Shown here piece by piece: positions 52,311-60,147 of a DNA stretch of 64,000 bases. Under the pieces are notes generated by a model that made no database searches, was not told the origin of the DNA, and saw nothing but the letters and a program-made list of their open reading frames with translations. Position 1 is the first letter of the stretch. Every line of letters starts with the position of its first letter. This DNA is from Leifsonia sp. AG29. GTDB taxonomy: Bacteria; Actinomycetota; Actinomycetes; Actinomycetales; Microbacteriaceae. Position numbers and translations under genes: made by a program. The DNA lies in contig NZ_VMSF01000001.1 in NCBI RefSeq assembly GCF_009765225.1, forward strand, positions 186,001 to 250,000, read 5' to 3'.

Positions 52311-52405
52311 CGGTCGGGGCCTTTCGGTAGGTCGCGGCTCACCCGGGCGGCGGTCGGATCGCCAGGCGCTTCGGGTCGGAAGTCGTGTTGTGATGCAACA
52401 GCATG

Positions 52406-52422
52406 CTAACATTTCAACATAC
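52406..52422 (+). promoter_or_regulatory. AT-rich motif upstream of the GT2 gene
   Basis: CTAACATTTCAACATAC lies 27 bases before the GT2 start and resembles CTGATATTTCGATAC at 47620 and CTGATATTCCAAAATAC at 54495. The overlapping TACAAT is a possible -10 box. It sits in a divergent region between the kinase and GT2 genes. Confidence 0.5.
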
Positions 52423-52448
52423 AATCCGGCAAACCGAGAGGGAGGCGC

Positions 52449-53261
52449 ATGCCCGAGCCGCGCTTCAGCGTCGTCATCGCGGCCTATCAGGCCGCCGGAA
52501 CGATCGGCGACGCCATCCAGTCGAATCTCGCCCAGGACTACGCCGGGTGGCACGAGGTCGTCGTCGTCGACGACGGCTCGTCGGACCGGACGGCGGAAGC
52601 GGCTGCAGCGATCGACGATCCGCGCGTGCGCGTGCTGCGGCTGCCGCAGAATCGCGGGCGGGCGTACGCGCGGAACGCGGGTGTCTCGCTGGCGCGCGGC
52701 GACGTCGTCGTCCCGTGCGACGCCGACGACCGCTCCTTCCCCGGCCGCCTCAGCGCCCACGCGGCGGCCTTCGGCCGCGCCCCCTCGGCCGAGGTCGTCT
52801 TCGGGCGGATCCAGGCGCGGACCCCGCGCGGCGAGGTGCGTCACTGGCCGGTGATGCCCGACACGACGGCCGGTGTCGACGACGACTTCCTCCGCGGCCA
52901 GATGGGCGTCGCGCACGGGGCGAGCGCGTTCCGGCGCGAGTGGTTCGAGCGGGTGGGAGGGTACGACCCGGGGCTCCGCGTCGCCGAGGACTACGACCTG
53001 TTCGCACGAGGCTGGGAGCCGGGGCGGTTCGTGCCGCACGAGGAGTTCGTGCTCGAGTACGCCGTCCCGGGCGTGTTCCCGGCTTGGGACTACTGGTGGC
53101 AGAACGAGCGCCACCGCCGGGCGATCACGCAGCGGGCATGGAGCGGCGGCGAGCGGGAGCCGATCGGACCGTACCTGGCCCGCACCTCCACTCGACCGCG
53201 GAAGCTCGTCGAGGCCGCACGGTACACGGCGCACCGCGTGCTGGACGCTGTGCGCGACTGA
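52449..53261 (+). CDS. Family 2 glycosyltransferase
   Basis: A 270-residue GT-A enzyme. FSVVIAAYQAAGTIGDAIQS opens it; VVVVDDGSSDRTAEAA carries the donor-binding Asp pair and VVPCDADDRSFPGR the D-x-D metal site. GASAFRREWFERVGGYDPGL is the acceptor-side motif of GT2. It adds a sugar to the exopolysaccharide repeat. GAGAGGGAGGCGC precedes the ATG. It is divergent from the kinase operon. Confidence 0.92.
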   Translation: MPEPRFSVVIAAYQAAGTIGDAIQSNLAQDYAGWHEVVVVDDGSSDRTAEAAAAIDDPRVRVLRLPQNRGRAYARNAGVSLARGDVVVPCDADDRSFPGRLSAHAAAFGRAPSAEVVFGRIQARTPRGEVRHWPVMPDTTAGVDDDFLRGQMGVAHGASAFRREWFERVGGYDPGLRVAEDYDLFARGWEPGRFVPHEEFVLEYAVPGVFPAWDYWWQNERHRRAITQRAWSGGEREPIGPYLARTSTRPRKLVEAARYTAHRVLDAVRD

Positions 53262-53268
53262 TCGGGTC

Positions 53269-53330
53269 GCCGCACGGCGCGACAAGCCGCGCACCGGGCG
53301 CCGCACGGCGCGATACGCCGCGCACCAGGT
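53269..53330. repeat. Two tandem 31-bp units at the GT2 3' end
   Basis: GCCGCACGGCGCGA followed by (C/T)A(A/C)GCCGCGCACC occurs at 53269 and 53300, a 31-base period with few differences. The second unit supplies the left arm of the terminator hairpin next to it. Confidence 0.7.
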
Positions 53331-53342
53331 CGGTGCGCGGCG
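53316..53342. terminator. Bidirectional terminator hairpin
   Basis: CGCCGCGCACC (53316-53326) pairs perfectly with GGTGCGCGGCG (53332-53342) around a 5-base loop. It lies between the convergent GT2 and pyruvyl-transferase genes. Confidence 0.75.
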
Positions 53343-53363
53343 GAGAAAGCCTCTTGCGAGCGG

Positions 53364-54434
53364 TCAGGCCGCGATGGCGCCCGCGTCGGCCGCCAAGTCC
53401 TGCGTGGCCACGTCTCCGCGCAGCCACGCGGCGAGGTCCCCCACCACGGCGGAGAGCCGCCCGGTGAGGTCGTCCACCCGCTCCATGGTGCTCCGGCGGT
53501 TCGGCTCATCGAGTGCGCTCAACGCCGCGGCCACGATGTCGTCGGCGTTCGCGCCCACCCGGACCGGGTCGGTTCCTGGTGCGACGCTCCTCCAGAAGTC
53601 GTCGCACTTGGAGGCGTAGGCCAGCGAGACCGTCGGGACCCCGAGCGCGACCGCGGCGACCCCGCCATGCAGTCGCTCCGAGATGAGGAGCGCCGCCGAC
53701 GACAGATCGGTCATGGTCTCGTGGACGTCGCCCCGGTAGGTCCGGATGACCCGGAACCCGCCGAGCCGGTCCCGGAGGGCCTCGCATACCGTGGCGTCCT
53801 CGTCGGCGAGTTGGAAGATGCGGACCGGCATGACGCCGGTCAGCACGCGCAGTTCCTCGATCGCCTCCGCGAGGGCGTCGAGGTCGAACCGGGTGCGACC
53901 ACCCGCGCCGATCGAGACCCCGAGGAACGGGTCCCCCGGCCTCTCCACCGGGCGGACCCGCGGGTAGAGCAGGGCCGGGTCGCCGACGATGGAGGCGCGG
54001 CGCCAGAAGTCGGTCGCCTCCCGGGCGCTGATCGGGCCGCGGACGCCGAAGAGGGCGACCTCGTCGATCGCCTTCCACTCCGACCAGTCCTGCTCCTGGG
54101 TCGAGAGCGCGTGAGCGTCGTCGCGGGCAGCGATGCCGGCACCGGCGACGACGAGCGCGTCCGCGCCGTAGGCCCGCAGAGCCCGGCGAGCGTTGCGCCC
54201 CCAGTTCGCGAAGCCGACGGTCGTCCCTCCGCCCAGGAGCACGAGACGCTCCCGCCCCAGACCCCGAAGCCGCGCGACTGCGACGGAGGGGGCCCGGCGG
54301 AGGTAGTCGCGGCCGAGCGGGGCGCAGACGTCGAGAGGGTGATCCAGGGCGGCGCGCCAGGTCTCGTGCAGCAGGTCGTCGCCGAAGTTGCGGAAGCCCT
54401 GCCAGCCCAGATAGATGAGGTCGCGCTTCGTCAT
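53364..54434 (-). CDS. Polysaccharide pyruvyl transferase family protein
   Basis: A 356-residue GT-B-like enzyme of the CsaB/PssM family, which adds ketal-linked pyruvate from PEP to polysaccharide sugars. IYLGWQGFRNFGDDLLHETW is the family start (G-x-x-G-x-x-N-x-GD); VVAGAGIAARDD, FGVRGPISAREATDFWR and LLISERLHGGVAAVALGVP (catalytic E-R-x-H-G) follow. Pyruvate would give the polymer negative charge or serve as an S-layer anchor. It is the last gene of the locus, convergent with GT2. Confidence 0.9.
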   Translation of the reverse strand: MTKRDLIYLGWQGFRNFGDDLLHETWRAALDHPLDVCAPLGRDYLRRAPSVAVARLRGLGRERLVLLGGGTTVGFANWGRNARRALRAYGADALVVAGAGIAARDDAHALSTQEQDWSEWKAIDEVALFGVRGPISAREATDFWRRASIVGDPALLYPRVRPVERPGDPFLGVSIGAGGRTRFDLDALAEAIEELRVLTGVMPVRIFQLADEDATVCEALRDRLGGFRVIRTYRGDVHETMTDLSSAALLISERLHGGVAAVALGVPTVSLAYASKCDDFWRSVAPGTDPVRVGANADDIVAAALSALDEPNRRSTMERVDDLTGRLSAVVGDLAAWLRGDVATQDLAADAGAIAA

Positions 54435-54531
54435 GTCTTCCTCTCGTTGTGACGTACTAGAATTTCACAATCCCTCCCAGAGTAGCAGCCGGTTCTGATA
54501 TTCCAAAATACGAGGCGGCCGATCGGCTGCG
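54435..54531. promoter_or_regulatory. Promoter region of the pyruvyl transferase gene
   Basis: It holds two copies of the locus motif: CTAGAATTTCACAA (54457-54470) and CTGATATTCCAAAATAC (54495-54511). The region is much richer in A/T than its flanks. It separates the polymerase gene's 3' end from the pyruvyl transferase start, both on the minus strand. Confidence 0.5.
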
Positions 54532-55770
54532 TCAGGGACGTCCGGGCCAGTCCCTCCCGGACCACGGATCGTAGTCGGCGACCAGCTCCTCCTGGCCGGG
54601 GCGCTGCGCCTCCGGCACGTGCTGGAGATTGATCCGCACCCGGTACCAGAGCGAGCTCGAGCCGCGCATGCCGTCGACGAGCTCGTCGGCCGGGTGGAGG
54701 AGCGCGGCGGCCTCCGCGTGGGCGGCCTTCCACTGCTCGAGGGCCTCGAGCGCCTCCGGCTTCGTCTTCGTGCGGGCGACCTCGATCAGCGGCATCTGCG
54801 AGACGCGGCGCCCCCCGCCGTCGCCGCCGCGAGGGGGCTTCTCCGCCGGGCCTAGCCGCTTCGCCAGCTCCAGGAGGGCGTCGAGCGAGCCCGCGGCGCC
54901 GTCGATCCCGGCGTGCGGGTCGCCGCGGTCGGCGAACCGCTCGAGCACGGTGGGCACGGTGAACTCCTCCGGGCGGCGCGAGCGCACCTCCTCCCAGTCG
55001 AGCGGCGTCGACACCCGGGCGTCGGGCAGCGGGCGGATCGAGTAGGCGGACGCGACGGTCCTGTCCTTCGCGTTCTGATTGAAGTCGACGAACACGCTCT
55101 CGCCGCGCTCCTCCTTCCACCAGCGGGCGGTGGCGAGACCGGGGGCCCGGTTCTCGACCTCGCGCGCCAGGGTCTCGGCCGCGAGGCGCACATCGGCGAA
55201 CCCCCAGCGGGGCTCGATCCGGACGAGGATGTGCAGGCCGCGCGATCCGCTCGTCTTCGGCCACCCCACCAGCCCGTGGTCCGCGAGCACCTCGCGCGCG
55301 ACGAACGCGACGTCGACGATCTGCGACCAGTCGACGCCGGGCATCGGGTCGAGGTCGACCCGCAGCTCGTCCGGGTGGTCGAGGTCCTCCGCGCGCACCG
55401 CGTGGGGGTTGAGGTCGAGACACCCGAGGTTCGAGACCCACGCCAGGCCGGCTGCGTCGCGGACCACCGCCTCCTCGGCGGATGTGCCGCTCGCATAGCG
55501 GAGCGTGGCCGTGCCGATGTACGCGGGATGCCCCTCCGGAACACGCTTCTGGAAGAACGGCTCCTGCGTCAGCCCCTTCACGAAGCGCTTCAGAACCATG
55601 GGCCGCCCTCCGGCACCGCGAAGGGCGCCGTCCGCCACGGCCACGTAGTACCGGGCGAGGTCGAGCTTCGTCAGCCCTGGTTCCGGGAAGACGACCTTGT
55701 CGGGGCTGGAGATGCGCACCTCCTCACCGCCGACCTCGATGAACGTCTCGGACTTCGACGACGGGCTCAT
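54532..55770 (-). CDS. LigD-type polymerase (PolDom), stand-alone
   Basis: A 412-residue protein of the LigD polymerase family, archaeo-eukaryotic primase fold, which fills gaps during non-homologous end joining. SSPDKVVFPEPGLTKLDLARYY opens the domain; the metal-binding pair is in ELRVDLDPMPG, and KTSGSRGLHILVRI is the conserved S-G-S-R-G-x-H-(I/V) motif. DFNQNAKDRTVASAYSIRP is also typical. There is no ligase or 3'-phosphoesterase domain, and no Ku gene in the window. The C-terminal ~110 residues (EVARTKTKPEALEALEQWK) form an extra domain. Confidence 0.92.
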   Translation of the reverse strand: MSPSSKSETFIEVGGEEVRISSPDKVVFPEPGLTKLDLARYYVAVADGALRGAGGRPMVLKRFVKGLTQEPFFQKRVPEGHPAYIGTATLRYASGTSAEEAVVRDAAGLAWVSNLGCLDLNPHAVRAEDLDHPDELRVDLDPMPGVDWSQIVDVAFVAREVLADHGLVGWPKTSGSRGLHILVRIEPRWGFADVRLAAETLAREVENRAPGLATARWWKEERGESVFVDFNQNAKDRTVASAYSIRPLPDARVSTPLDWEEVRSRRPEEFTVPTVLERFADRGDPHAGIDGAAGSLDALLELAKRLGPAEKPPRGGDGGGRRVSQMPLIEVARTKTKPEALEALEQWKAAHAEAAALLHPADELVDGMRGSSSLWYRVRINLQHVPEAQRPGQEELVADYDPWSGRDWPGRP

Positions 55771-55779
55771 GCCGCCACA

Positions 55780-56352
55780 CTAGGCTCGTCCGGCGCGATC
55801 GGGCCAGGGTCGCGGGCGCGAGACGAGCCAGTCGACGACGACCCAGGCCACGACGACGGCGAGCCCGCCGAGGAGCGCGAGCATGACATAGAGGAGGGTC
55901 TGCTCGGCTCTCAGCTCCGTTCGCTGCAGCGATTGCCCGGCGATGACGACTCCGCCGTGCGTCGTGGGCTGCGCCACGATGGCGAAACGCAGACCGGGCT
56001 CGGGCTGCCATGTGACGGCGTCCTGGCCGCGTTCCCGGGCTGAATCGAGCACTCCGGGAGGGACGACCGCGAGGCTGCCGTGGAGGAGTCCGTTCCCGGC
56101 CGTCGGCTGGTTGCTCGAGTCGTAGCGGATCCAGAAGACGCCCTGATCGTGGGCGAGGTCACGTCGGCGGGGCTGCCCGGCCGCGTCGACGGCCCCTGTG
56201 CCCCCGGTGCTTCGGGCAGAGGAGAGGAGGGCGCGTGGTGCGTCCTCGGCCGAGCTGCGGCCGTCGTGCTGCGCCACGATGTACACGGTTCCGAGCGCGA
56301 GGACGAAGAGCGCGTACAGCGCGACGGCGAGGAGGCTCCTGCGGATCCACAT
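55780..56352 (-). CDS. Membrane protein with extracellular sensor-like domain and two helices
   Basis: A 190-residue protein. A helix at residues 6-27, an extracellular part of ~115 residues (GVFWIRYDSSNQPTAGNGLL, GLRFAIVAQPTTHGGVVIAGQSLQRTE) and a helix at 150-172 match the input module of an actinobacterial histidine kinase. HAMP and kinase domains are absent: the protein ends 15 residues after the second helix (SRPRPWPDRAGRA). It could be a truncated kinase or an accessory receptor. No frameshifted kinase follows. Confidence 0.7.
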   Translation of the reverse strand: MWIRRSLLAVALYALFVLALGTVYIVAQHDGRSSAEDAPRALLSSARSTGGTGAVDAAGQPRRRDLAHDQGVFWIRYDSSNQPTAGNGLLHGSLAVVPPGVLDSARERGQDAVTWQPEPGLRFAIVAQPTTHGGVVIAGQSLQRTELRAEQTLLYVMLALLGGLAVVVAWVVVDWLVSRPRPWPDRAGRA

Positions 56353-56386
56353 GAGCCCAGGATGCGCCTCCCGGCGGCCCGCGGCG

Positions 56387-57379
56387 TCAGTCTGAGGAGG
56401 TATTCGACGAGACGGCCTGTTCCGCCCGCGTCTTCGCCAGACTGGCGACCGCCGCGACCGCGATGGTCGCCCCGATGAAGACGAGCGAGAACCAGATCGG
56501 GATCTCGGGGACCCACTCCACGTGCCGGCCGCCGTTGATGAACGGCAGCTCGTTCACATGCAGGGCGTGGAAGACCAGCTTGACGCCGATGAAGGCGAGG
56601 ATCACGGCCATCCCCTGGGCGAGGTAGACGAGACGCTCGAGCAGGCCGCCCACCAGGAAGAAGAGCTGCCGCAGCCCCATGAGCGCGAAGGCGTTCGCCG
56701 TGAACACGATGTAGGCCTCGCTCGTCAGCCCGTAGATGGCCGGGATCGAGTCGACGGCGAAGACGACGTCGACCACGCTGATGGCGAGCACCGTCAGCAG
56801 CAGGGGCGTGACGAAGCGGCGGCCGTCGAGCTTCACGGTGAGGCGGTCGCCGTGGAACTCCTCGGTGACCGGGAGGCGCCTCCGGACGAACCGCATGAGG
56901 CGGCCGTCGGCAGGGTCGGAGGAGTGCTGCGAGAACGCCTGCTGCCAGGCCAGGAACAGCAGGAACGCCCCGAAGACGTAGAAGACCCAGGAGAAGTTGG
57001 CGATCAGCGCCGCCCCCACGGCGATGAACCCGCCGCGCAGGACCAGGGCGATGACGATGCCGATCATGAGCACCTTCTGCTGGTACGCCTTCGGCACGGC
57101 GAAGGTGGACATGATCATCAGGAACACGAACAGGTTGTCGACCGACAGGACCTTCTCGGTGAGGTACCCGGCGAAGTACTCGCCGCCGAAGCTCCAGCCC
57201 GAGACCATGCCGACGCCCACGCCGAAGAGCAGCGCGAGGCCGATGTAGAACGCCGACCACCGAGCCGACTCGGCGATCGTCGGCTCGTGCGGCTTTCGGA
57301 CGTGGCTGAAGAACTCGTAGACGAAGAACGCGATCGTGACGGCGATGGTGACGATCCAGACGACGGGGGTGACCTGCAC
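56387..57379 (-). CDS. TerC/Alx family membrane protein (probable Mn2+ exporter)
   Basis: A 330-residue membrane protein with eight or nine helices. VRKPHEPTIAESARWSAFYIGLALLFG, GYLTEKVLSVDNLFVFLMIM and VDVVFAVDSIPAIYGLT are TerC signatures; the paired acidic residues in SVDN and AVDSIP are the probable metal sites. TerC/Alx proteins export Mn2+. The GTG at 57379 (GGAG five bases upstream) is chosen: the longer frame from 57427 would begin inside the yybP-ykoY riboswitch, and related proteins start at V/MQVTP. Confidence 0.92.
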   Translation of the reverse strand: MQVTPVVWIVTIAVTIAFFVYEFFSHVRKPHEPTIAESARWSAFYIGLALLFGVGVGMVSGWSFGGEYFAGYLTEKVLSVDNLFVFLMIMSTFAVPKAYQQKVLMIGIVIALVLRGGFIAVGAALIANFSWVFYVFGAFLLFLAWQQAFSQHSSDPADGRLMRFVRRRLPVTEEFHGDRLTVKLDGRRFVTPLLLTVLAISVVDVVFAVDSIPAIYGLTSEAYIVFTANAFALMGLRQLFFLVGGLLERLVYLAQGMAVILAFIGVKLVFHALHVNELPFINGGRHVEWVPEIPIWFSLVFIGATIAVAAVASLAKTRAEQAVSSNTSSD

Positions 57380-57411
57380 CGGGACTCCAAGGGTAGGCGT
57401 GGACGATGACG

Positions 57412-57521
57412 CCAAGGTCTCCTCCACCCGCTCGCACCGACCGATGCGACCGGGCCGCGGACCGGGGTGCCGAAGGCACCCGTACTGACGGAACCGCTGC
57501 CGGTGGGAGTACTCCCCTTGA
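57412..57521 (-). ncRNA. yybP-ykoY (Mn2+) riboswitch upstream of terC
   Basis: Read on the minus strand, the leader begins with TCAAGGGGAGTA and ends with GGAGGAGACCTTGG. AAGG near the start pairs with CCTT near the end to close P1; GGGGAGTA is the conserved first loop, and GAGACC matches the conserved second loop of the yybP-ykoY class. The middle contains GC-rich hairpins (GGGTGCC-TTC-GGCACCC). This class senses Mn2+ and commonly precedes TerC/Alx genes. TATTCT just upstream, at about 57529-57534, is a possible -10 box. Confidence 0.85.
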
Positions 57522-57644
57522 GTTCTCTCAGAATACCGGGTCCGGCGCCCGCGGGACCGCTGGGCCGCGCGATCTCAGGGCGCTTTTCCAGGTGGAGGCT
57601 AGCCTGGTACGCGGGCCGGGGCGGAACGAGGAGGAACGGAACGG

Positions 57645-58349
57645 ATGACGGACGACACCAGACGGCAGCGGGACATGACGCTCGTGCTCATGCTCGCCCT
57701 CACGTTCTCGACCGGCATCGTCGACGCGGTCGGCTACCTCGGTCTCGACAAGGTCTTCGCGGGCAACATGACGGGCAACGTCGTCATCCTGGGCATGGCG
57801 CTCGTGGGCGCCGAGCACCTCCCGTGGGTGGGTCCGCTGCTGGCGCTGTTCGCGTTCATGGCGGGCGCGGTCGTCGGAGGTCGGACGCTCCGCCGCGAGC
57901 ACGAGGGCTGGAACTCGCGGACGAGCTGGTCGTTCACCGCTGTCGCCGCTGCGCTCTTCGTCCTGACCGTGGTCGCCCTCATCGCGGGAGGCGTTCCTCC
58001 GAAGCCGTGGGAGCTCGTCATAACCATGCTGCTCGCCGCCTCCATGGGCTTCCAGGCGGCCGTTGCGCGCCACCTCGCCGTCAAGGACGTGACGACGGTG
58101 GTCGTCACGTCCACCATCACCGGTCTGGCCGCGGACTCGTGGCTCGCCGGGGGCCGCGGCCAGCCGTGGAGGCGCCGAGCCGCGGCGGTCGTGCTCATCG
58201 CGCTCGGCGCGCTGACCGGGGCGGCGCTGCTGCGCCTCCACATCGCTGTGCCGCTCGGGCTCGCCACGGTGATCACCGGAGGCGCGGCCGTGCTCGGGCA
58301 TCTCGCCGCCCGGGAGTCCCGGCCCGTCCGGGCCGTCGACCGCGTCTAG
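57645..58349 (+). CDS. DUF1275/YoaK family membrane protein
   Basis: A 234-residue protein with six membrane helices. LALTFSTGIVDAVGYLGLDKVFAGNMTGNVVILG is the family signature, with a second, related segment AASMGFQAAVARHLAVKDVTTVVVTSTITGL. The function of the family is unknown. It is divergent from terC, and the riboswitch region lies between them. GAGGAACGGAACGG precedes the ATG. Confidence 0.9.
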   Translation: MTDDTRRQRDMTLVLMLALTFSTGIVDAVGYLGLDKVFAGNMTGNVVILGMALVGAEHLPWVGPLLALFAFMAGAVVGGRTLRREHEGWNSRTSWSFTAVAAALFVLTVVALIAGGVPPKPWELVITMLLAASMGFQAAVARHLAVKDVTTVVVTSTITGLAADSWLAGGRGQPWRRRAAAVVLIALGALTGAALLRLHIAVPLGLATVITGGAAVLGHLAARESRPVRAVDRV

Positions 58350-58366
58350 CGCGTCGAGCCGCCGGT

Positions 58367-58585
58367 TCAGGCCGCCCCGAGCCGGCGGAAGAAGCCGGTG
58401 ATGACGGCGCGCTCGCGGCGGTTGCTTCCGGCGATCAGCCGGGCGATGTCCTCGACGGCCGGGAGCGAGCCGGAGTCGTAGAGGGCCGAGACGGCGAGTG
58501 CGATGTCGTCGGCGGTCACCTGCTGCAGCGGAGTGGCCGGGGCGCTCTCCTGGGGCGTCTGCGGCTGGGTCTGGGTCAGAGTCAT
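58367..58585 (-). CDS. Small hypothetical protein
   Basis: A 72-residue soluble protein. A Gln/Thr/Pro-rich N-terminus precedes a compact helical part (VTADDIALAVSALYDSGSLP, IARLIAGSNRRERAVITGFF). AAGGAGGGAG lies upstream of the ATG, one of the best ribosome sites in the window, which supports a real gene. It is divergent from the sigma factor gene. Function unknown. Confidence 0.7.
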   Translation of the reverse strand: MTLTQTQPQTPQESAPATPLQQVTADDIALAVSALYDSGSLPAVEDIARLIAGSNRRERAVITGFFRRLGAA

Positions 58586-58691
58586 GGCGAAGATCTCCCT
58601 CCTTCACCTAAACCTTCGGTGTTTCTGCCAGAACGGATGCAGCGGATCCTGAGATCTGGTGCGCCGTGCCTCCCGGCACGATGATGAGGGT

Positions 58692-59234
58692 GTGGACGAG
58701 ACGGAGCGCTCCCTCGTCGCCGGGCTGCGGTCCGGGGAGGTGGACGCGATCGAGCGGATGTACCAGCGCTGGGGGCGCCTGGTCTACTCGCTCGCGCTGC
58801 GGTCCCTCGGCAACGCCTCCGATGCGGAGGACGTGACTCAGCAGGTCTTCGTCGCCGCGTGGCAGGGGCGGCAGTCGTTCGACCCGGAGCGGGCGAAGCT
58901 CGCCACGTGGCTCATGGCGATCACGCGCCACAAGATCGTCGACGCGCACGAGGCGCGGGTCAGGCGGCAGCGCGAGCTCGAGGCGCTCATGGAGGCGGTC
59001 TACCTGCAGTCCCTGAACTGGACGGACCAGATCGCCGACAGCGTCGCCATGACGCAGGAGCTCGAGCGGCTGGAGCCGGTACCGCAGCAGATCATGCGGC
59101 TCGCCTTCTACGACCGGCTCACCCACACGCAGATCGCGGCCAAGCTGGGTCTGCCGCTCGGCACCGTCAAGAGTCACATCCGCCGGAGCCTGCTCCGGCT
59201 CCGAGCGCGGCTGGAGGACGCGGATGAGTCATAG
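58692..59234 (+). CDS. ECF-type RNA polymerase sigma factor
   Basis: A 180-residue group 4 sigma factor. Region 2 includes LALRSLGNASDAEDVTQQVFVAAW (residues ~35-58); region 4 is LTHTQIAAKLGLPLGTVKSHIRRSL near the C-terminus. The layout and partner fit the SigK/SigL-like ECF group. It is coupled to the anti-sigma gene, which starts 11 bases before its stop. A GTG at 58692 is taken as start. Confidence 0.92.
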   Translation: MDETERSLVAGLRSGEVDAIERMYQRWGRLVYSLALRSLGNASDAEDVTQQVFVAAWQGRQSFDPERAKLATWLMAITRHKIVDAHEARVRRQRELEALMEAVYLQSLNWTDQIADSVAMTQELERLEPVPQQIMRLAFYDRLTHTQIAAKLGLPLGTVKSHIRRSLLRLRARLEDADES

Positions 59235-59964
59235 CGATCCCGACGTCATCGCCATGCTGGCCCTGGGCGAGACGGACGTGTCGGAGGCCGACGTCGATCA
59301 CGTGATGACCTGCCCGGCGTGCCGGTCGGAGCTCGACCGGCTCACCCGGGTGACCCGTGCTGTGCGCGAGAACGGTGAGTTCGAACTGGAGCTCGTCGAC
59401 CCTCCGACCCGCGTGTGGGACCGGATCCGTGAGGAGGTGGAGGCGGGCGCCGTCGCGCCGGCTCCCGTCGTCAGCCTGTCGGACCGGGTACCCGCACAGC
59501 GCCCGCGGAGACCGCGCCGTCGCCTTCCGCGCTTCACCATGCTGATCGCCGCGGCCGCAGTCGTCCTCATCGCTGCCGGCGCTGCGCTCGTGCTCGTCTT
59601 GCGGCCGGGGGCGACGGTGGAGGCGCACGCAGCGCTCGCCGGATTGCCGGCCTGGTCGTCGTCGAACGGGTCGGCGACGATGGAACGCGAACCGGACGGG
59701 ACCACCGTCCTCGACGTGCAGCTGGCGTCGCCGGCGACGGCGTCGGGGTCGGGTCATTTCCGGGAGGTGTGGCTCATGAACCGCGAGCTGACGAAGTCGA
59801 TCAGCGTGGGGCTCCTCGACGGTTCGGAGGGACGGTTCGTCATGCCTCCCAACATCTCGGCGGCCGACTACCCGGTGGTCGACGTCTCGCAGCAGCCGCT
59901 CGACGGCAATCCTGCGCACTCCGGCGACAGCATCGTGCGCGGGACCCTCGCGCCGCGAGGATGA
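59224..59964 (+). CDS. RskA-type anti-sigma factor
   Basis: A 246-residue membrane protein. The N-terminal zinc-binding anti-sigma motif is H-x3-C-x2-C (DHVMTCPACRSE). A helix (FTMLIAAAAVVLIAAGAALVLVL) spans the membrane at ~residue 100, and the extracellular RskA domain contains FREVWLMNRELTKSISVGLL. It holds the sigma factor inactive until proteolysis releases it. The sensed stress is unknown. Confidence 0.92.
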   Translation: MSHSDPDVIAMLALGETDVSEADVDHVMTCPACRSELDRLTRVTRAVRENGEFELELVDPPTRVWDRIREEVEAGAVAPAPVVSLSDRVPAQRPRRPRRRLPRFTMLIAAAAVVLIAAGAALVLVLRPGATVEAHAALAGLPAWSSSNGSATMEREPDGTTVLDVQLASPATASGSGHFREVWLMNRELTKSISVGLLDGSEGRFVMPPNISAADYPVVDVSQQPLDGNPAHSGDSIVRGTLAPRG

Positions 59965-60147
59965 GCGAGGGTGACTCGCTTTTCATCCGTTGATCAGGTC
60001 ATTTCTGGGGATGAACGACCTGTCTGCCGTAGACGGCGCGTTCTTGTGGACCTTGTGAGAAGGGTCTTGTGGCGCGCCTCCTGAGGGCCGCCGGCACGCT
60101 ATCGTCAACTCGTCCCACCCCTCCCTAAGCAGACAGGCCGCAGCGGC

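Noticed and set aside
57380-57427. 16-codon N-terminal extension of TerC
   Set aside because: Lies within the riboswitch, and the internal GTG has a better ribosome site and matches the family start.
59996-60021. AGGTC-N16-GACCT as an operator of the TetR gene
   Set aside because: Arms of only five bases; too short to separate from chance.
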